Shown one piece after another: positions 16,550 to 23,938 of a stretch of 64,000 nt of DNA. Numbering within the stretch: the stretch's first letter is position 1; every line of letters begins with the position of its first letter. The translations under genes and the position numbers were made by a program. Location of the stretch: NCBI GenBank assembly GCA_000961585.1, contig LADN01000049.1:38697-102696 (forward strand), written 5' to 3'. Source of the stretch: Peptococcaceae bacterium BRH_c4a (GTDB lineage Bacteria; Bacillota; Desulfotomaculia; Desulfotomaculales; Desulfocucumaceae). The notes beneath the pieces were generated by a model. It searched no databases and had not been told where the DNA came from. It saw nothing but the letters and a program-made list of their open reading frames with translations.

Positions 16550-17590
16550 TTAAACATTTTTTTCCGGTTTTGATAATATTTTTTTATAACCTATCAGTGT
16601 TTCTACTGCCACATTATTCCAGGTATAATGCGATAGCATGCGATCCTTGAGTAGTCTTTGTTTTTCCAGATCAGTACTGGAAAATGCAGCCAGTACTGCA
16701 TTTCTTATGGACTCTACGCTTTCCGGGTGGCAGTAGCAGGCAAGGTCGCCAAAATACTCCCGGGCCGATCCCCTTTCGGTGGTTACCACCCTGCATCCGG
16801 AGAGGGCGGCCTCCAGGCTGGCCAACCCCGGCGTTTCAAACCAGCTGGGCAGAGCGTGAACCCTGGCGGCTGCGTAGAGCGACGGGAGCCGCTGGTGATC
16901 CAGGCTGTTTATAAAGAACACGTTCTCCCCCGAAGAAATAACTTTCCGGAGGTATTCCCGGTCATTTACCGGACCGGCCAGGACCAGGGGCAGGCCGGTA
17001 TTTCTCAGCGCCTCCGCCAGGGACAGCTGGTTTTTCCGCAGCGAAATCCTGCCCACACACAAAATGAAGTCCTTCATTCGGTGCAGCCGGTAAAATTCTT
17101 CGGGGTCGCCCCGGGCAAATACCGGATCCGCCCCGTTTGGAACCACGTGGCAGGGGGCAACTTGCCCGTACTGGAACCTGATCAGGTCTTCCTCCAGGCG
17201 GGAATTGGGAAAGAGTATGCCCGCTTCCCGGAATATCTCCTTCCTGTGGCGGGCGGTGGAGCTCCAGGCATTCCTAAGTCTGCCGGGGGCGTCCGGAGAA
17301 GAGAGGAAGTCCCCGAAGTCCCAGTATATGGTGGAAACGGCCACAGGGGTGCCGTATTTTTTGGCGGCCCTGAAAAACCTATAAGTTTCCGCCACCCGGG
17401 TGGTATTGAACAGGTGAACCAGATCGTATCCGGCGGTGGAGGAGACCGAGGTGGACACATCCACCTTGACCCCCAGCTTTTTCAGGTATTCTTTTGTCTT
17501 AAGCAGCTGGATGGAGTCTCCGGCCGGATTATCCAGGTAATCGGGCCTGATCTGAAACAAAACCTTGATCATAGTCGGGATTATCTCCAT
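16550..17590 (-). CDS. Glycosyltransferase, GT4 type
   Basis: About 346 aa GT-B glycosyltransferase. The C-terminal donor-binding half is typical: FILCVGRISLRKNQ around residue 175, VHALPSWFETPGLASLEAAL with the E-x7-E type motif around 250. The sugar and acceptor are unknown. Start is uncertain: ATG at 17590 is used; GTG at 17596, ATG at 17572 (MIKVLFQIRPDYL, a natural N-terminus) and TTG at 17617 are alternatives. Begins next to the end of the CgeB-like gene, so the two are co-expressed; probably glycosylates spore-surface proteins. Confidence 0.85.
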   Translation of the reverse strand: MEIIPTMIKVLFQIRPDYLDNPAGDSIQLLKTKEYLKKLGVKVDVSTSVSSTAGYDLVHLFNTTRVAETYRFFRAAKKYGTPVAVSTIYWDFGDFLSSPDAPGRLRNAWSSTARHRKEIFREAGILFPNSRLEEDLIRFQYGQVAPCHVVPNGADPVFARGDPEEFYRLHRMKDFILCVGRISLRKNQLSLAEALRNTGLPLVLAGPVNDREYLRKVISSGENVFFINSLDHQRLPSLYAAARVHALPSWFETPGLASLEAALSGCRVVTTERGSAREYFGDLACYCHPESVESIRNAVLAAFSSTDLEKQRLLKDRMLSHYTWNNVAVETLIGYKKILSKPEKNV

Positions 17591-17603
17591 TGACACATTT
17601 ATC

Positions 17604-18572
17604 TTACGAACCTCCAAACCGCCTAATGGCGGCCATCATCTCCGCGGCCCGGAGCCTGTAGGTGTGATTGCCGTAAACCTCGGCCTGACCGCTTGCGGCG
17701 ATTTTTTTTCTCAAATCTTCCCTGCCGAGGTAAAATTTTACCACCTCAGGAGTTTCTTCGGGATCCTTGACCCAGACAAGGTGTTTGTGGTTTTCAAACA
17801 TGTTTTCTATGGCCGGAGTCCACTGGGTCAGGTAGAAGGCCCCGCACCCGAGGGCCTCGAAGGTCCGCATGCTCATCATGGTGGACGAGGTGTCCGCCGA
17901 ATGGATGCCCAGCACTATCCCGGCCGAGGAGTACACGGCGGGCAGCTGGAGATAAGGCAGGTATCCCCCGTAAAACCGCCGATCCGCATGAAAGGGCCGG
18001 TCCGGGTCCGTCCACCATTCGTTGCCGTAAAGCTTTATATTGAAATTTCCTCCCAGCAGGGGCTTCAGCACCACTTCCAAGCCCTTGAGGCGGGGAGTGT
18101 ATTTATGGTAATTGTTCCCTACAAATACAAGGTCATGTGAGAATTGCTTCACCGGGGCCACTTTTCTGTGAAAAGAGGGAAGGCAGGCAAAATGCAGGTA
18201 ACTGGCGCTTATCCCCCGGGATCTGTACATGGAAACGCATTCAGCGGCCGGGGTGAATACATGCCTGGCCCGGCGGGCCATGGGCAGTGAAAATGTCTTA
18301 AATTCGACGGGGTCGTCTATGGCCCAGAAAAGCATGGACAGCCCAAGCTCACTGAGTGCTGGAAAAAGAGCCCGGGCGGGTTTTAATATGGCAGCGCCCT
18401 CCACAAAAATGAAATGGGGCCGGAAAGCCTCCAGTTGCTGCCGGAAATAGTCCGGCCGGCGGGCAAAATTTCCCGGCACATCGATTATTTTCACCTCTTC
18501 TCCGGCTTCGGCCAGACCCTGGGCCAGGCCGTGGCTGATAATCGGCGGCCCGTTGACAAAAAGGATTTTCAA
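17604..18572 (-). CDS. CgeB-like glycosyltransferase (spore maturation)
   Basis: About 322 aa. Resembles CgeB family proteins: KILFVNGPPIISHGLAQGL start, FWAIDDPVEFKT around 95, DLVFVGNNYHKYTPRL around 148, MRTFEALGCGAFYLT around 230. CgeB in Bacillus acts late in sporulation on spore outer-layer glycosylation. Start is TTG at 18572, chosen because GGAGGG lies 7 nt upstream and gives the natural MKILFVNG N-terminus; ATG at 18587 overlaps that RBS. Upstream DNA carries REP-like palindromes. Confidence 0.83.
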   Translation of the reverse strand: MKILFVNGPPIISHGLAQGLAEAGEEVKIIDVPGNFARRPDYFRQQLEAFRPHFIFVEGAAILKPARALFPALSELGLSMLFWAIDDPVEFKTFSLPMARRARHVFTPAAECVSMYRSRGISASYLHFACLPSFHRKVAPVKQFSHDLVFVGNNYHKYTPRLKGLEVVLKPLLGGNFNIKLYGNEWWTDPDRPFHADRRFYGGYLPYLQLPAVYSSAGIVLGIHSADTSSTMMSMRTFEALGCGAFYLTQWTPAIENMFENHKHLVWVKDPEETPEVVKFYLGREDLRKKIAASGQAEVYGNHTYRLRAAEMMAAIRRFGGS

Positions 18573-18592
18573 GATCAAGCCCTCCATTAACC

Positions 18593-18621
18593 GGGGACAT
18601 TCCTTTTGCCGGTGTGTCCCC
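18593..18621. repeat. REP-like palindrome (TGTCCCC class)
   Basis: GGGGACA (18593-18599) and TGTCCCC (18615-18621) as inverted ends with an imperfect middle. Same class as 18665-18720 and 21623-21653. Confidence 0.55.
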
Positions 18622-18664
18622 ATTCCTCTATACTATGTGGGTTATTGAGCAAATGCCATTGTAT

Positions 18665-18720
18665 GGGGACATTCCTCCGACTACCCCAGATTTGTGCTCA
18701 AAAAGAGGAGGTGTGTCCCC
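18665..18720. repeat. REP-like palindrome (TGTCCCC class)
   Basis: GGGGACATTCCTCC at the left and GAGGAGGTGTGTCCCC at the right, with about 26 nt between. Lies in the gap between the CgeB-like gene and the CAP-domain gene, where no coding is seen. Confidence 0.65.
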
Positions 18721-18841
18721 TTTCATTATTAAACCCTGCAACAGCTGGTTAATATTACCTCTGCGAATTAAAAGGACTTCTGCCTATTTATGCAGAAATT
18801 GTATTTCGACTCCAAAATAATTAAACAAGGAGGCATTAACC

Positions 18842-19537
18842 ATGATTTTGACAACGGGCAGAATCAAGATCGCCCTCGCCTTTATTCTGTCACTGGCGAT
18901 GGCAACAGTTCTCTTTCTCTCTCCGGCGGCGGCGGCCAGCTACGTAAAGATTACATCCAACGGCAGCGGCGGCTACAACTACCAGTACGGCGCCGGATAT
19001 CCTACCGGCGGGGTCACAGGCGGAAGCAATTCCGTTACGTTTAAATCTCCATACCAGTATGCGCCCAAGACACCTGCTCCGGCTCCGGCTCCCTCTCCGG
19101 CTCCCACCCCCCCCTCCGGCGGCGGAACCGTTAATCCGGCCCCGGCAACCGGGCTTTCCGCAGGGGAGCAGTACCTGGTGGCCGCCATAAACAGGGAAAG
19201 GGCCGCTGTGGGTGCGCCCCCCCTGCAGGCGGACATGCAGCTGGTGGGCCTGGCCCGGGCGAAGTCCTCGGACATGATCGCCAACAACTATTTCAGCCAC
19301 ACTTCGCCCACCTACGGTGGTCCGGGCCAGATGCTGACAGCCGCCGGGGTTAAATTCCGGGCCATGGGTGAAAACATCGCCGGCAACAGGACCGTGGAAG
19401 GCGCACATACCCGCCTGATGAACAGCTCCGGGCACCGCCAGAATATACTGAACCCATCCTTTACCCACGTCGGGATCGGTGTGGTGGCGGGCGGACCCTA
19501 CGGGCTGATGATTACGCAAATATTTATCGGCAGATAG
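18842..19537 (+). CDS. Secreted CAP-domain (SCP/YkwD-like) protein
   Basis: 231 aa. Signal peptide: residues 1-32 (IALAFILSLAMATVLFLSP then AAAAS). A Gly/Tyr-rich segment and a Pro/Ala linker (PAPAPAPSPAPTPP) follow. The CAP domain is residues 107-231, with AINRERAAVGAPPL, NNYFSHTSP, GENIAGN and SSGHRQNILNPSFTHVGIGV. CAP proteins of this kind (YkwD, SafA-associated) are exported and often spore- or wall-associated; catalytic activity is uncertain. RBS AAGGAGG. Convergent with the methyltransferase gene, only 3 bp apart. Confidence 0.9.
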   Translation: MILTTGRIKIALAFILSLAMATVLFLSPAAAASYVKITSNGSGGYNYQYGAGYPTGGVTGGSNSVTFKSPYQYAPKTPAPAPAPSPAPTPPSGGGTVNPAPATGLSAGEQYLVAAINRERAAVGAPPLQADMQLVGLARAKSSDMIANNYFSHTSPTYGGPGQMLTAAGVKFRAMGENIAGNRTVEGAHTRLMNSSGHRQNILNPSFTHVGIGVVAGGPYGLMITQIFIGR

Positions 19538-19540
19538 AAG

Positions 19541-20098
19541 CTAGGTTCTGAACCTGTACGTCTTTCCCCCGTACCTCAAGGTCTTTGTATTTGCCGGGCC
19601 GTGCCCGGGGACGGACATTTTGACGCCCGAGGCCCAGATGCTTTCCTGAAGGTGTTCGGGATCCGGCCTTGACTCCGCCGTGATCCCGGCAAAGCCGGCA
19701 TTTGTCAGCAATTGTCGCACTCTGGCAGGTGTGAAACCGGTAAAGTGATACTCTCCGGGGTGAATCTGCAGGCCGAAAATGGTATGCAGGGGGAACCCCC
19801 ATCTTTCACTCTCGGTCTTGTTCAGCCAATTACGCATGCACCATTCCAGGTTCGGCACAACCAGATTGAACACCCCGCCGGGCTTAAGCACCCGGCGCCA
19901 TTCGGAGAGCACACTTGCCGTCTGCAGATGTGATATGTGTTCCAGCAGGTGAGATGAAAAAACTTCATCCACGCTGTTATCTGGATAGGGCAGGTTGTCT
20001 GCGGGAGCCAGCACCACGTTGGGGTGCTGGACAAACAGGTCCACGTTGATGTAGCCCTCTTTCAGTACGGCGCCGCATCCGATATTCAGTCTGACCAT
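19541..20098 (-). CDS. SAM-dependent methyltransferase in glycan cluster
   Basis: 185 aa, class I methyltransferase: LNIGCGAVLKEGYINVDL (motif I), DNLPYPDNSVDEVFSSHLLE (motifs II-III), WRRVLKPGGVFNLVVPN. Probably methylates a sugar or glycan chain end. ATG at 20098 is preferred, with GGAGG 11 nt upstream; TTG at 20116 overlaps the RBS. The C-terminal tail RYGGKTYRFRT resembles the tails of the two glycosyltransferases upstream (VHKGKRYRFKK, KYQGKKYRVT). Confidence 0.85.
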   Translation of the reverse strand: MVRLNIGCGAVLKEGYINVDLFVQHPNVVLAPADNLPYPDNSVDEVFSSHLLEHISHLQTASVLSEWRRVLKPGGVFNLVVPNLEWCMRNWLNKTESERWGFPLHTIFGLQIHPGEYHFTGFTPARVRQLLTNAGFAGITAESRPDPEHLQESIWASGVKMSVPGHGPANTKTLRYGGKTYRFRT

Positions 20099-20116
20099 TG
20101 CTTTTGCAACCTCCAA

Positions 20117-20845
20117 CTATTTTTTAAAACGGTATCTTTTGCCTTTATGCACGATGGTGCTGGTGGGGCTGGTTTTCTTTGAGTTTGCCAAGTGCTGCCT
20201 GTATTCATTGATGAATTTTTCCCGCAGCCGGAAAAACTCTGCGTCAAACTGCTGGTTGCAAATATGCGACACCCAGGGGCTCAGTTGCGTGGGCACCACC
20301 ACCTTTAAATTCCTTTTCCAATACTCCAGGCTCTGGGACAGGTCGTAAAAATGAAATCCGTCGATCAGGTCCTGCCGCCAGGGAATGTCGCGCTGGGTGG
20401 CCAGCAGGCACCCGTCGGCCACGGTGACCCATTCGTACGGTCGGGCTGTGGGTGGACCGCCCATTGAACCATTGACCCTGGGCACAAAAATGTTCCCGAA
20501 TATCTCGTGGCAGTCCCACAGCCAGGTAAACAGGTGCGGGTCCAGGGGCAGCCTGCGGCCCCCCAGCACACCGATCATGCCGATGTCCGGGTCGGACAGG
20601 AAAATATTGTTTATGTGGTGCAGGAAAAAGGGCTCCAGGATATGTACGTCCTGGTGGATATAAATTTTGTACCTGGCCTGGGTCCTGACCATGGCCAGGT
20701 TATAGGCGCTGGTCATGCTGACGCAGTTATGCATGGGGATGTACTCCACGCTGAACCCCTGTTTATCCAGCCGGGCCAGGTGGGCCAAGCACTGTTCGTA
20801 CTGCGCATGGTTGTTGACACAGGTTATAAAAGCCACTGTAATCAT
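20117..20845 (-). CDS. Glycosyltransferase family 2-like protein
   Basis: 242 aa, GT-A type. N-terminus VAFITCVNNHAQYEQCLAHL, nucleotide-sugar Asp motif YIHQDVHIL around residue 75, and DGCLLATQRDIPWRQDLIDG around 147. Paralogue of the next gene upstream (20866-21591), sharing the same motif order. C-terminal VHKGKRYRFKK tail. Substrates unknown; part of the spore/cell-surface glycan set. Confidence 0.83.
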   Translation of the reverse strand: MITVAFITCVNNHAQYEQCLAHLARLDKQGFSVEYIPMHNCVSMTSAYNLAMVRTQARYKIYIHQDVHILEPFFLHHINNIFLSDPDIGMIGVLGGRRLPLDPHLFTWLWDCHEIFGNIFVPRVNGSMGGPPTARPYEWVTVADGCLLATQRDIPWRQDLIDGFHFYDLSQSLEYWKRNLKVVVPTQLSPWVSHICNQQFDAEFFRLREKFINEYRQHLANSKKTSPTSTIVHKGKRYRFKK

Positions 20846-20865
20846 TGTTTCAGTCCTCTCGTCAG

Positions 20866-21591
20866 TCAGGTGACTCTATATTTTTTCCCCTGATATTTGA
20901 CGATGCCTTTTCTCTGATGAGACCCTGGCGGGACAAGAAACTGATGGTATTCCCTGACGAAAGTGCGGCGCATTCTCTGGTAGCCCGGGGAGATTGCCCC
21001 GCTGGTGGAGATGTGTGCGCACCAGGGTGTTTCCTGCCGGGGAACCACCACCAGGTAACCCCTTTTCCGGAATTCGATGCTCTGGGAGAGGTCGTAGAAA
21101 TGAAACCCGGTAAAAAGGTCTTCCCGCCACGGGATATCGTACTGAGTAACCATGATGCAGCCGTCTATGAAATCAACCGGCTCGAATATACCCGCCGGAT
21201 TATATCGCTGCTCAATCCGGTTATTGCCGAGGTTGAAAATAGACCCCCATTTCTCCGGGCAGTTCCACACCAAAAGCGGGTTGCTGTTCATGTTCAGGTG
21301 CTTTCCACCCATCATGCCGATCATGCCCACCAGAGGGTTGGACTTGAAAATATTGTTGATCTGGCGGAGAAAATGGACGTTCCGGATAAAGGTGTCCTGG
21401 TGCAGGTAAACCTTGTATTTCGATGCCGACTTCCGCATGCCGGCGTTGTAAGCGGCAGTCATACTGTGCTGGTTTCGCACGGGACACATCTCGAAGTGAA
21501 ACCCTGTTTTATCCAGCACATGGATGTGACCGCAACATTGATCATAAAGCGCCTGATCATTAACACAGGAAATAAATGCTACCGTTTCCAT
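20866..21591 (-). CDS. Glycosyltransferase family 2-like protein (paralogue)
   Basis: 241 aa. N-terminus VAFISCVNDQALYDQCCGHI, YLHQDTFIRNVHF, DGCIMVTQYDIPWREDLFTG, and FHFYDLSQSIEF match the neighbouring paralogue at each motif, pointing to tandem duplication. ATG at 21591 is used, with GGGAAGGGA upstream; the open frame continues to 21714 but crosses a REP-like palindrome. Ends with the tail KYQGKKYRVT. Confidence 0.83.
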   Translation of the reverse strand: METVAFISCVNDQALYDQCCGHIHVLDKTGFHFEMCPVRNQHSMTAAYNAGMRKSASKYKVYLHQDTFIRNVHFLRQINNIFKSNPLVGMIGMMGGKHLNMNSNPLLVWNCPEKWGSIFNLGNNRIEQRYNPAGIFEPVDFIDGCIMVTQYDIPWREDLFTGFHFYDLSQSIEFRKRGYLVVVPRQETPWCAHISTSGAISPGYQRMRRTFVREYHQFLVPPGSHQRKGIVKYQGKKYRVT

Positions 21592-21622
21592 CTTTATGTC
21601 CCTTCCCGAAGATATAAGGCAT

Positions 21623-21653
21623 GGGGACACACCTCCTTCTGAGGAATGTCCCC
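21623..21653. repeat. REP-like palindrome (TGTCCCC class)
   Basis: GGGGACACACCTC, TTCT-type loop, GAGGAATGTCCCC; near-perfect stem between two glycan genes. Confidence 0.7.
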
Positions 21654-21665
21654 GATGGAATGTCC

Positions 21666-22682
21666 TTAATTTAAGGCTTGGTATTGCCGCTCCCTGTTTT
21701 TCAGCCCCTCCCACCAGCGGGCGTTCTTTACGTACCAGCCCACTGTCTCCTCCAGACCGGCGGAAAAGGGCATTTCAGGCCTCCAGCCCAGGCGGTCGAG
21801 AATTTTGCCGTAATTGACGGCATACCTTCTGTCGTGTCCGGAACGGTCCTCCACAAAGCGCAGCAGCGTGAGCGGCTTGTTTAGGATCCTTAAAATTCCG
21901 GTTGCTATTTCAATGTTTGTTCTCTCGTTGCCGCCGCCAATGTTAAATACCTCCCCGTCCCCAGCTCCGCTTGCCGCCACCATTTCAATGGCCCGGCAGT
22001 GATCCTGGACGTGCACCCAATCCCTGGTGTACAGTCCATCCCCGTATATGGGAATGGGAATGTCCCGCAGGGCGTTGGTAATGGCCAGAGGGATCAGCTT
22101 TTCCGGGTATTGATAGGGACCGTAATTATTGGAACAGCGGGTTATGATCACCGGCAGTCCGTAAGTCCTGTGATAGGACAGGGCCAGCAGATCGGCCGCC
22201 GCCTTGCTGGCGGAATAAGGGTTATTGGGGGACAAGGGGGATTCCTCGGTGAAGCATCCTTCGGTGCCCAGGGATCCATATACCTCGTCGGTGGAAACCT
22301 GAATAAACCTGATCGGGGAACCCTGGCGGCTTTTGTTCAACAAGTTGGCTTTCAACACTGCCTTCAAGAGTGTCTGGGTACCCAGCACATTGGTTTTTAT
22401 AAACGGCGCAGGGTCGGAAATGCTCCTATCCACATGGGATTCAGCGGCGAAATTTACCACTGCGTCGATGTCCGGGCCGATTGTTTTTTCAATCAGCCGG
22501 GTGTCGGCAATGTCTCCCCTGATCAGACGGTAGGCCGGACTGCATTCAATATCTCCAAGGTTTTCGGGATTTCCGGCATAGGTTAACATGTCAAGGTTAA
22601 CAACCCTGTGATTTTTTTTAATGGAGTATCTTACGAAGTTGCTTCCGATAAAACCTAATCCTCCGGTAACCAACAACCTCAC
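21666..22682 (-). CDS. rfbB: dTDP-glucose 4,6-dehydratase
   Basis: 338 aa extended SDR. NAD-binding TGGLGFIGSNFVRY at the N-terminus, NFAAESHVDRSI, catalytic TDEVYG and YSASKAAAD, then RCSNNYGPYQYPEKLIP. Converts dTDP-glucose to dTDP-4-keto-6-deoxyglucose for rhamnose or other 6-deoxy sugars. GTG at 22682 (MRLLVTGG) is chosen since AAAGGAG is 8 nt upstream. Works with the rmlA-like nucleotidyltransferase at 25110; rmlC/rmlD are not in the window, so the final sugar is unknown. Confidence 0.95.
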   Translation of the reverse strand: MRLLVTGGLGFIGSNFVRYSIKKNHRVVNLDMLTYAGNPENLGDIECSPAYRLIRGDIADTRLIEKTIGPDIDAVVNFAAESHVDRSISDPAPFIKTNVLGTQTLLKAVLKANLLNKSRQGSPIRFIQVSTDEVYGSLGTEGCFTEESPLSPNNPYSASKAAADLLALSYHRTYGLPVIITRCSNNYGPYQYPEKLIPLAITNALRDIPIPIYGDGLYTRDWVHVQDHCRAIEMVAASGAGDGEVFNIGGGNERTNIEIATGILRILNKPLTLLRFVEDRSGHDRRYAVNYGKILDRLGWRPEMPFSAGLEETVGWYVKNARWWEGLKNRERQYQALN

Positions 22683-22742
22683 ACCTATGTCTCCTTTCAT
22701 TCCGCCGGATAACTGCCCTGGCGATCGGCAGAATGTTAAAAT

Positions 22743-22778
22743 GCCATATATCCCATTCTATGGGATATATGGCAAAAA
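22743..22778. terminator. Perfect hairpin, probable bidirectional terminator
   Basis: TGCCATATATCCCAT, 3-nt loop, ATGGGATATATGGCA (15-bp stem), with AAAAAGG after it on the plus strand and TTTTAA beyond it on the minus strand. Lies in the gap above rfbB. Confidence 0.6.
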
Positions 22779-22837
22779 GGTTACACCTGCGGCATTCCCG
22801 TTCCCGCTTAAAAAAGCATCCTATTCTTTTCTTAGCG

Positions 22838-22867
22838 GCAAAAAAATGCCGCCCTCCAGACGGCAGA
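22838..22867 (-). terminator. Terminator of the GT-D glycosyltransferase gene
   Basis: Minus strand TGCCG, short interior, CGGCA, then seven T; just 12 bp past the stop codon. Confidence 0.7.
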
Positions 22868-22878
22868 ATTTAAGGATT

Positions 22879-23694
22879 TCAAATCCTTATTCTCTTTTGC
22901 GGATTTATTTTAACACATGGGAGGGAGGCAGGTTTTTTCACACCAATGCCCGCCTGCCGGGCAGTCCTCTGGGAAGCGTAACGGGGTCCCCAGGTATACA
23001 TTCCCTGTTCGTCACAGGAAATAATTCCGTCAGCGGCGTGTCCCAGGTCGAAGGCCACCCGCCCGCAGTCCTTCACCGCCGCCGCCACTATCTTGGCATT
23101 GGCCCCGGCGGAGATGAAGGCCAAGTCAAAATTTAAAAGGGGCAGGCTGTTGATCACTCGGTCCAGATCCCGGTAGTTCCTTAAATTAAGCACCCCTCTT
23201 ATATTGGTGAATTTATAACGGTCCTCCAGAATTCCCCTGAGCCGGGCCATGGGCTTGCCTATCAGCAGTATGGCGGTGTGCCTAAACAGTTCATAGAACA
23301 CCGGCATGGACACGCACTGTCTGTTTATGAAAGCATAGCAGGTGTCCGGAGGGCAGAAGCTGTAATACCTGAAAATTTTTACAGTCAGGGGGTACCAGCA
23401 ATAGCAGTCCGTCTGGCTCAGCACACCCACCACGTCGGCCTTTCGGACGGCGTCCACCAGCCGATCCCTGGCCGGCAGATTTGGTATGGCTATGCCCGAG
23501 TATCCTTCTCCGGCCACAATGCTGTACATCCGGATCAGTTCTTCCGCCGTGTGTATGCTGTTTTGGGCCAGGAGGAAGTTCTCCCCGTCACCGATTCTTA
23601 CCAGGGCAAAGGGTTTTTTCTTTGTCACGCATTCGTATACCCGGTCGATCAAATCTCCGGGACTGTTAATGCTGAAAGGAAGCAGGTCAGACAT
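22879..23694 (-). CDS. GT-D fold glycosyltransferase (DUF1792-like)
   Basis: 271 aa. Features of the GT-D fold family: PFALVRIGDGENFLLAQ around residue 28 (with the D-G-E motif), LIGKPMARLRGIL, and the C-terminal FISAGANAKIVAAAVKD then VAFDLGHAAD. The family transfers sugars in adhesin/glycoprotein O-glycans. The ATG overlaps the stop codon of the small UGA-containing gene (8-nt overlap), implying translational coupling. Last gene before a terminator. Confidence 0.82.
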   Translation of the reverse strand: MSDLLPFSINSPGDLIDRVYECVTKKKPFALVRIGDGENFLLAQNSIHTAEELIRMYSIVAGEGYSGIAIPNLPARDRLVDAVRKADVVGVLSQTDCYCWYPLTVKIFRYYSFCPPDTCYAFINRQCVSMPVFYELFRHTAILLIGKPMARLRGILEDRYKFTNIRGVLNLRNYRDLDRVINSLPLLNFDLAFISAGANAKIVAAAVKDCGRVAFDLGHAADGIISCDEQGMYTWGPRYASQRTARQAGIGVKKPASLPCVKINPQKRIRI

Positions 23695-23926
23695 TTTTTC
23701 TTACCATGTATTTCCTGTATCTGATCTTTATTTTAGGGATTATTTCCGGCTGAAGGATTGCCCGGGTTAAATCCCTGATCAGTTTATCCAGGGAAATATT
23801 GTTATGCCGGGCCAACTGCCCGACGGTTTTCGGCGCTCCTTTTCATCCATAGCACCCGATGTCGTAAAAGGTAAGTATTCTCCGGGTGGACGGATGCCTT
23901 TTGACCAGTTCTTCCAGGTTGTCCAT
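23687..23926 (-). CDS. Candidate selenoprotein: small DUF1858-like protein with in-frame UGA
   Basis: 79 aa if the UGA at 23843-23845 is read through. Codons 1-27 (MDNLEELVKRHPSTRRIL, then TFYDIGCYG), the UGA, and codons 29-79 (KGAPKTVGQLARHNNISL...) form one continuous DUF1858-type domain (helix, G-[IM]-x-C-x-x-C-loop, two helices). UGA replaces the second Cys, giving a CxxU pair. A hairpin CGGGC-AGTTG-GCCCG begins 21 nt after the UGA with its GU-bearing loop at +26 to +30, the usual distance for a bacterial SECIS. The frame is intact to a stop that overlaps the next gene. Alternatives: nonsense mutation or sequencing error (TGC/TGT to TGA). selABCD are not in this window. Confidence 0.6.
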
Positions 23927-23938
23927 TCCTGAAATCAC

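Noticed and set aside
16658..17593. 311-aa plus-strand frame
   Set aside because: Antisense shadow of the GT4 glycosyltransferase.
20845..21642. 265-aa plus-strand frame
   Set aside because: Antisense to two glycosyltransferase genes and runs through a REP palindrome.
23843..23845. Programmed frameshift or pyrrolysine at the in-frame stop
   Set aside because: Frame is the same on both sides, so no shift is needed, and the codon is UGA rather than UAG; Sec or mutation are the open choices.
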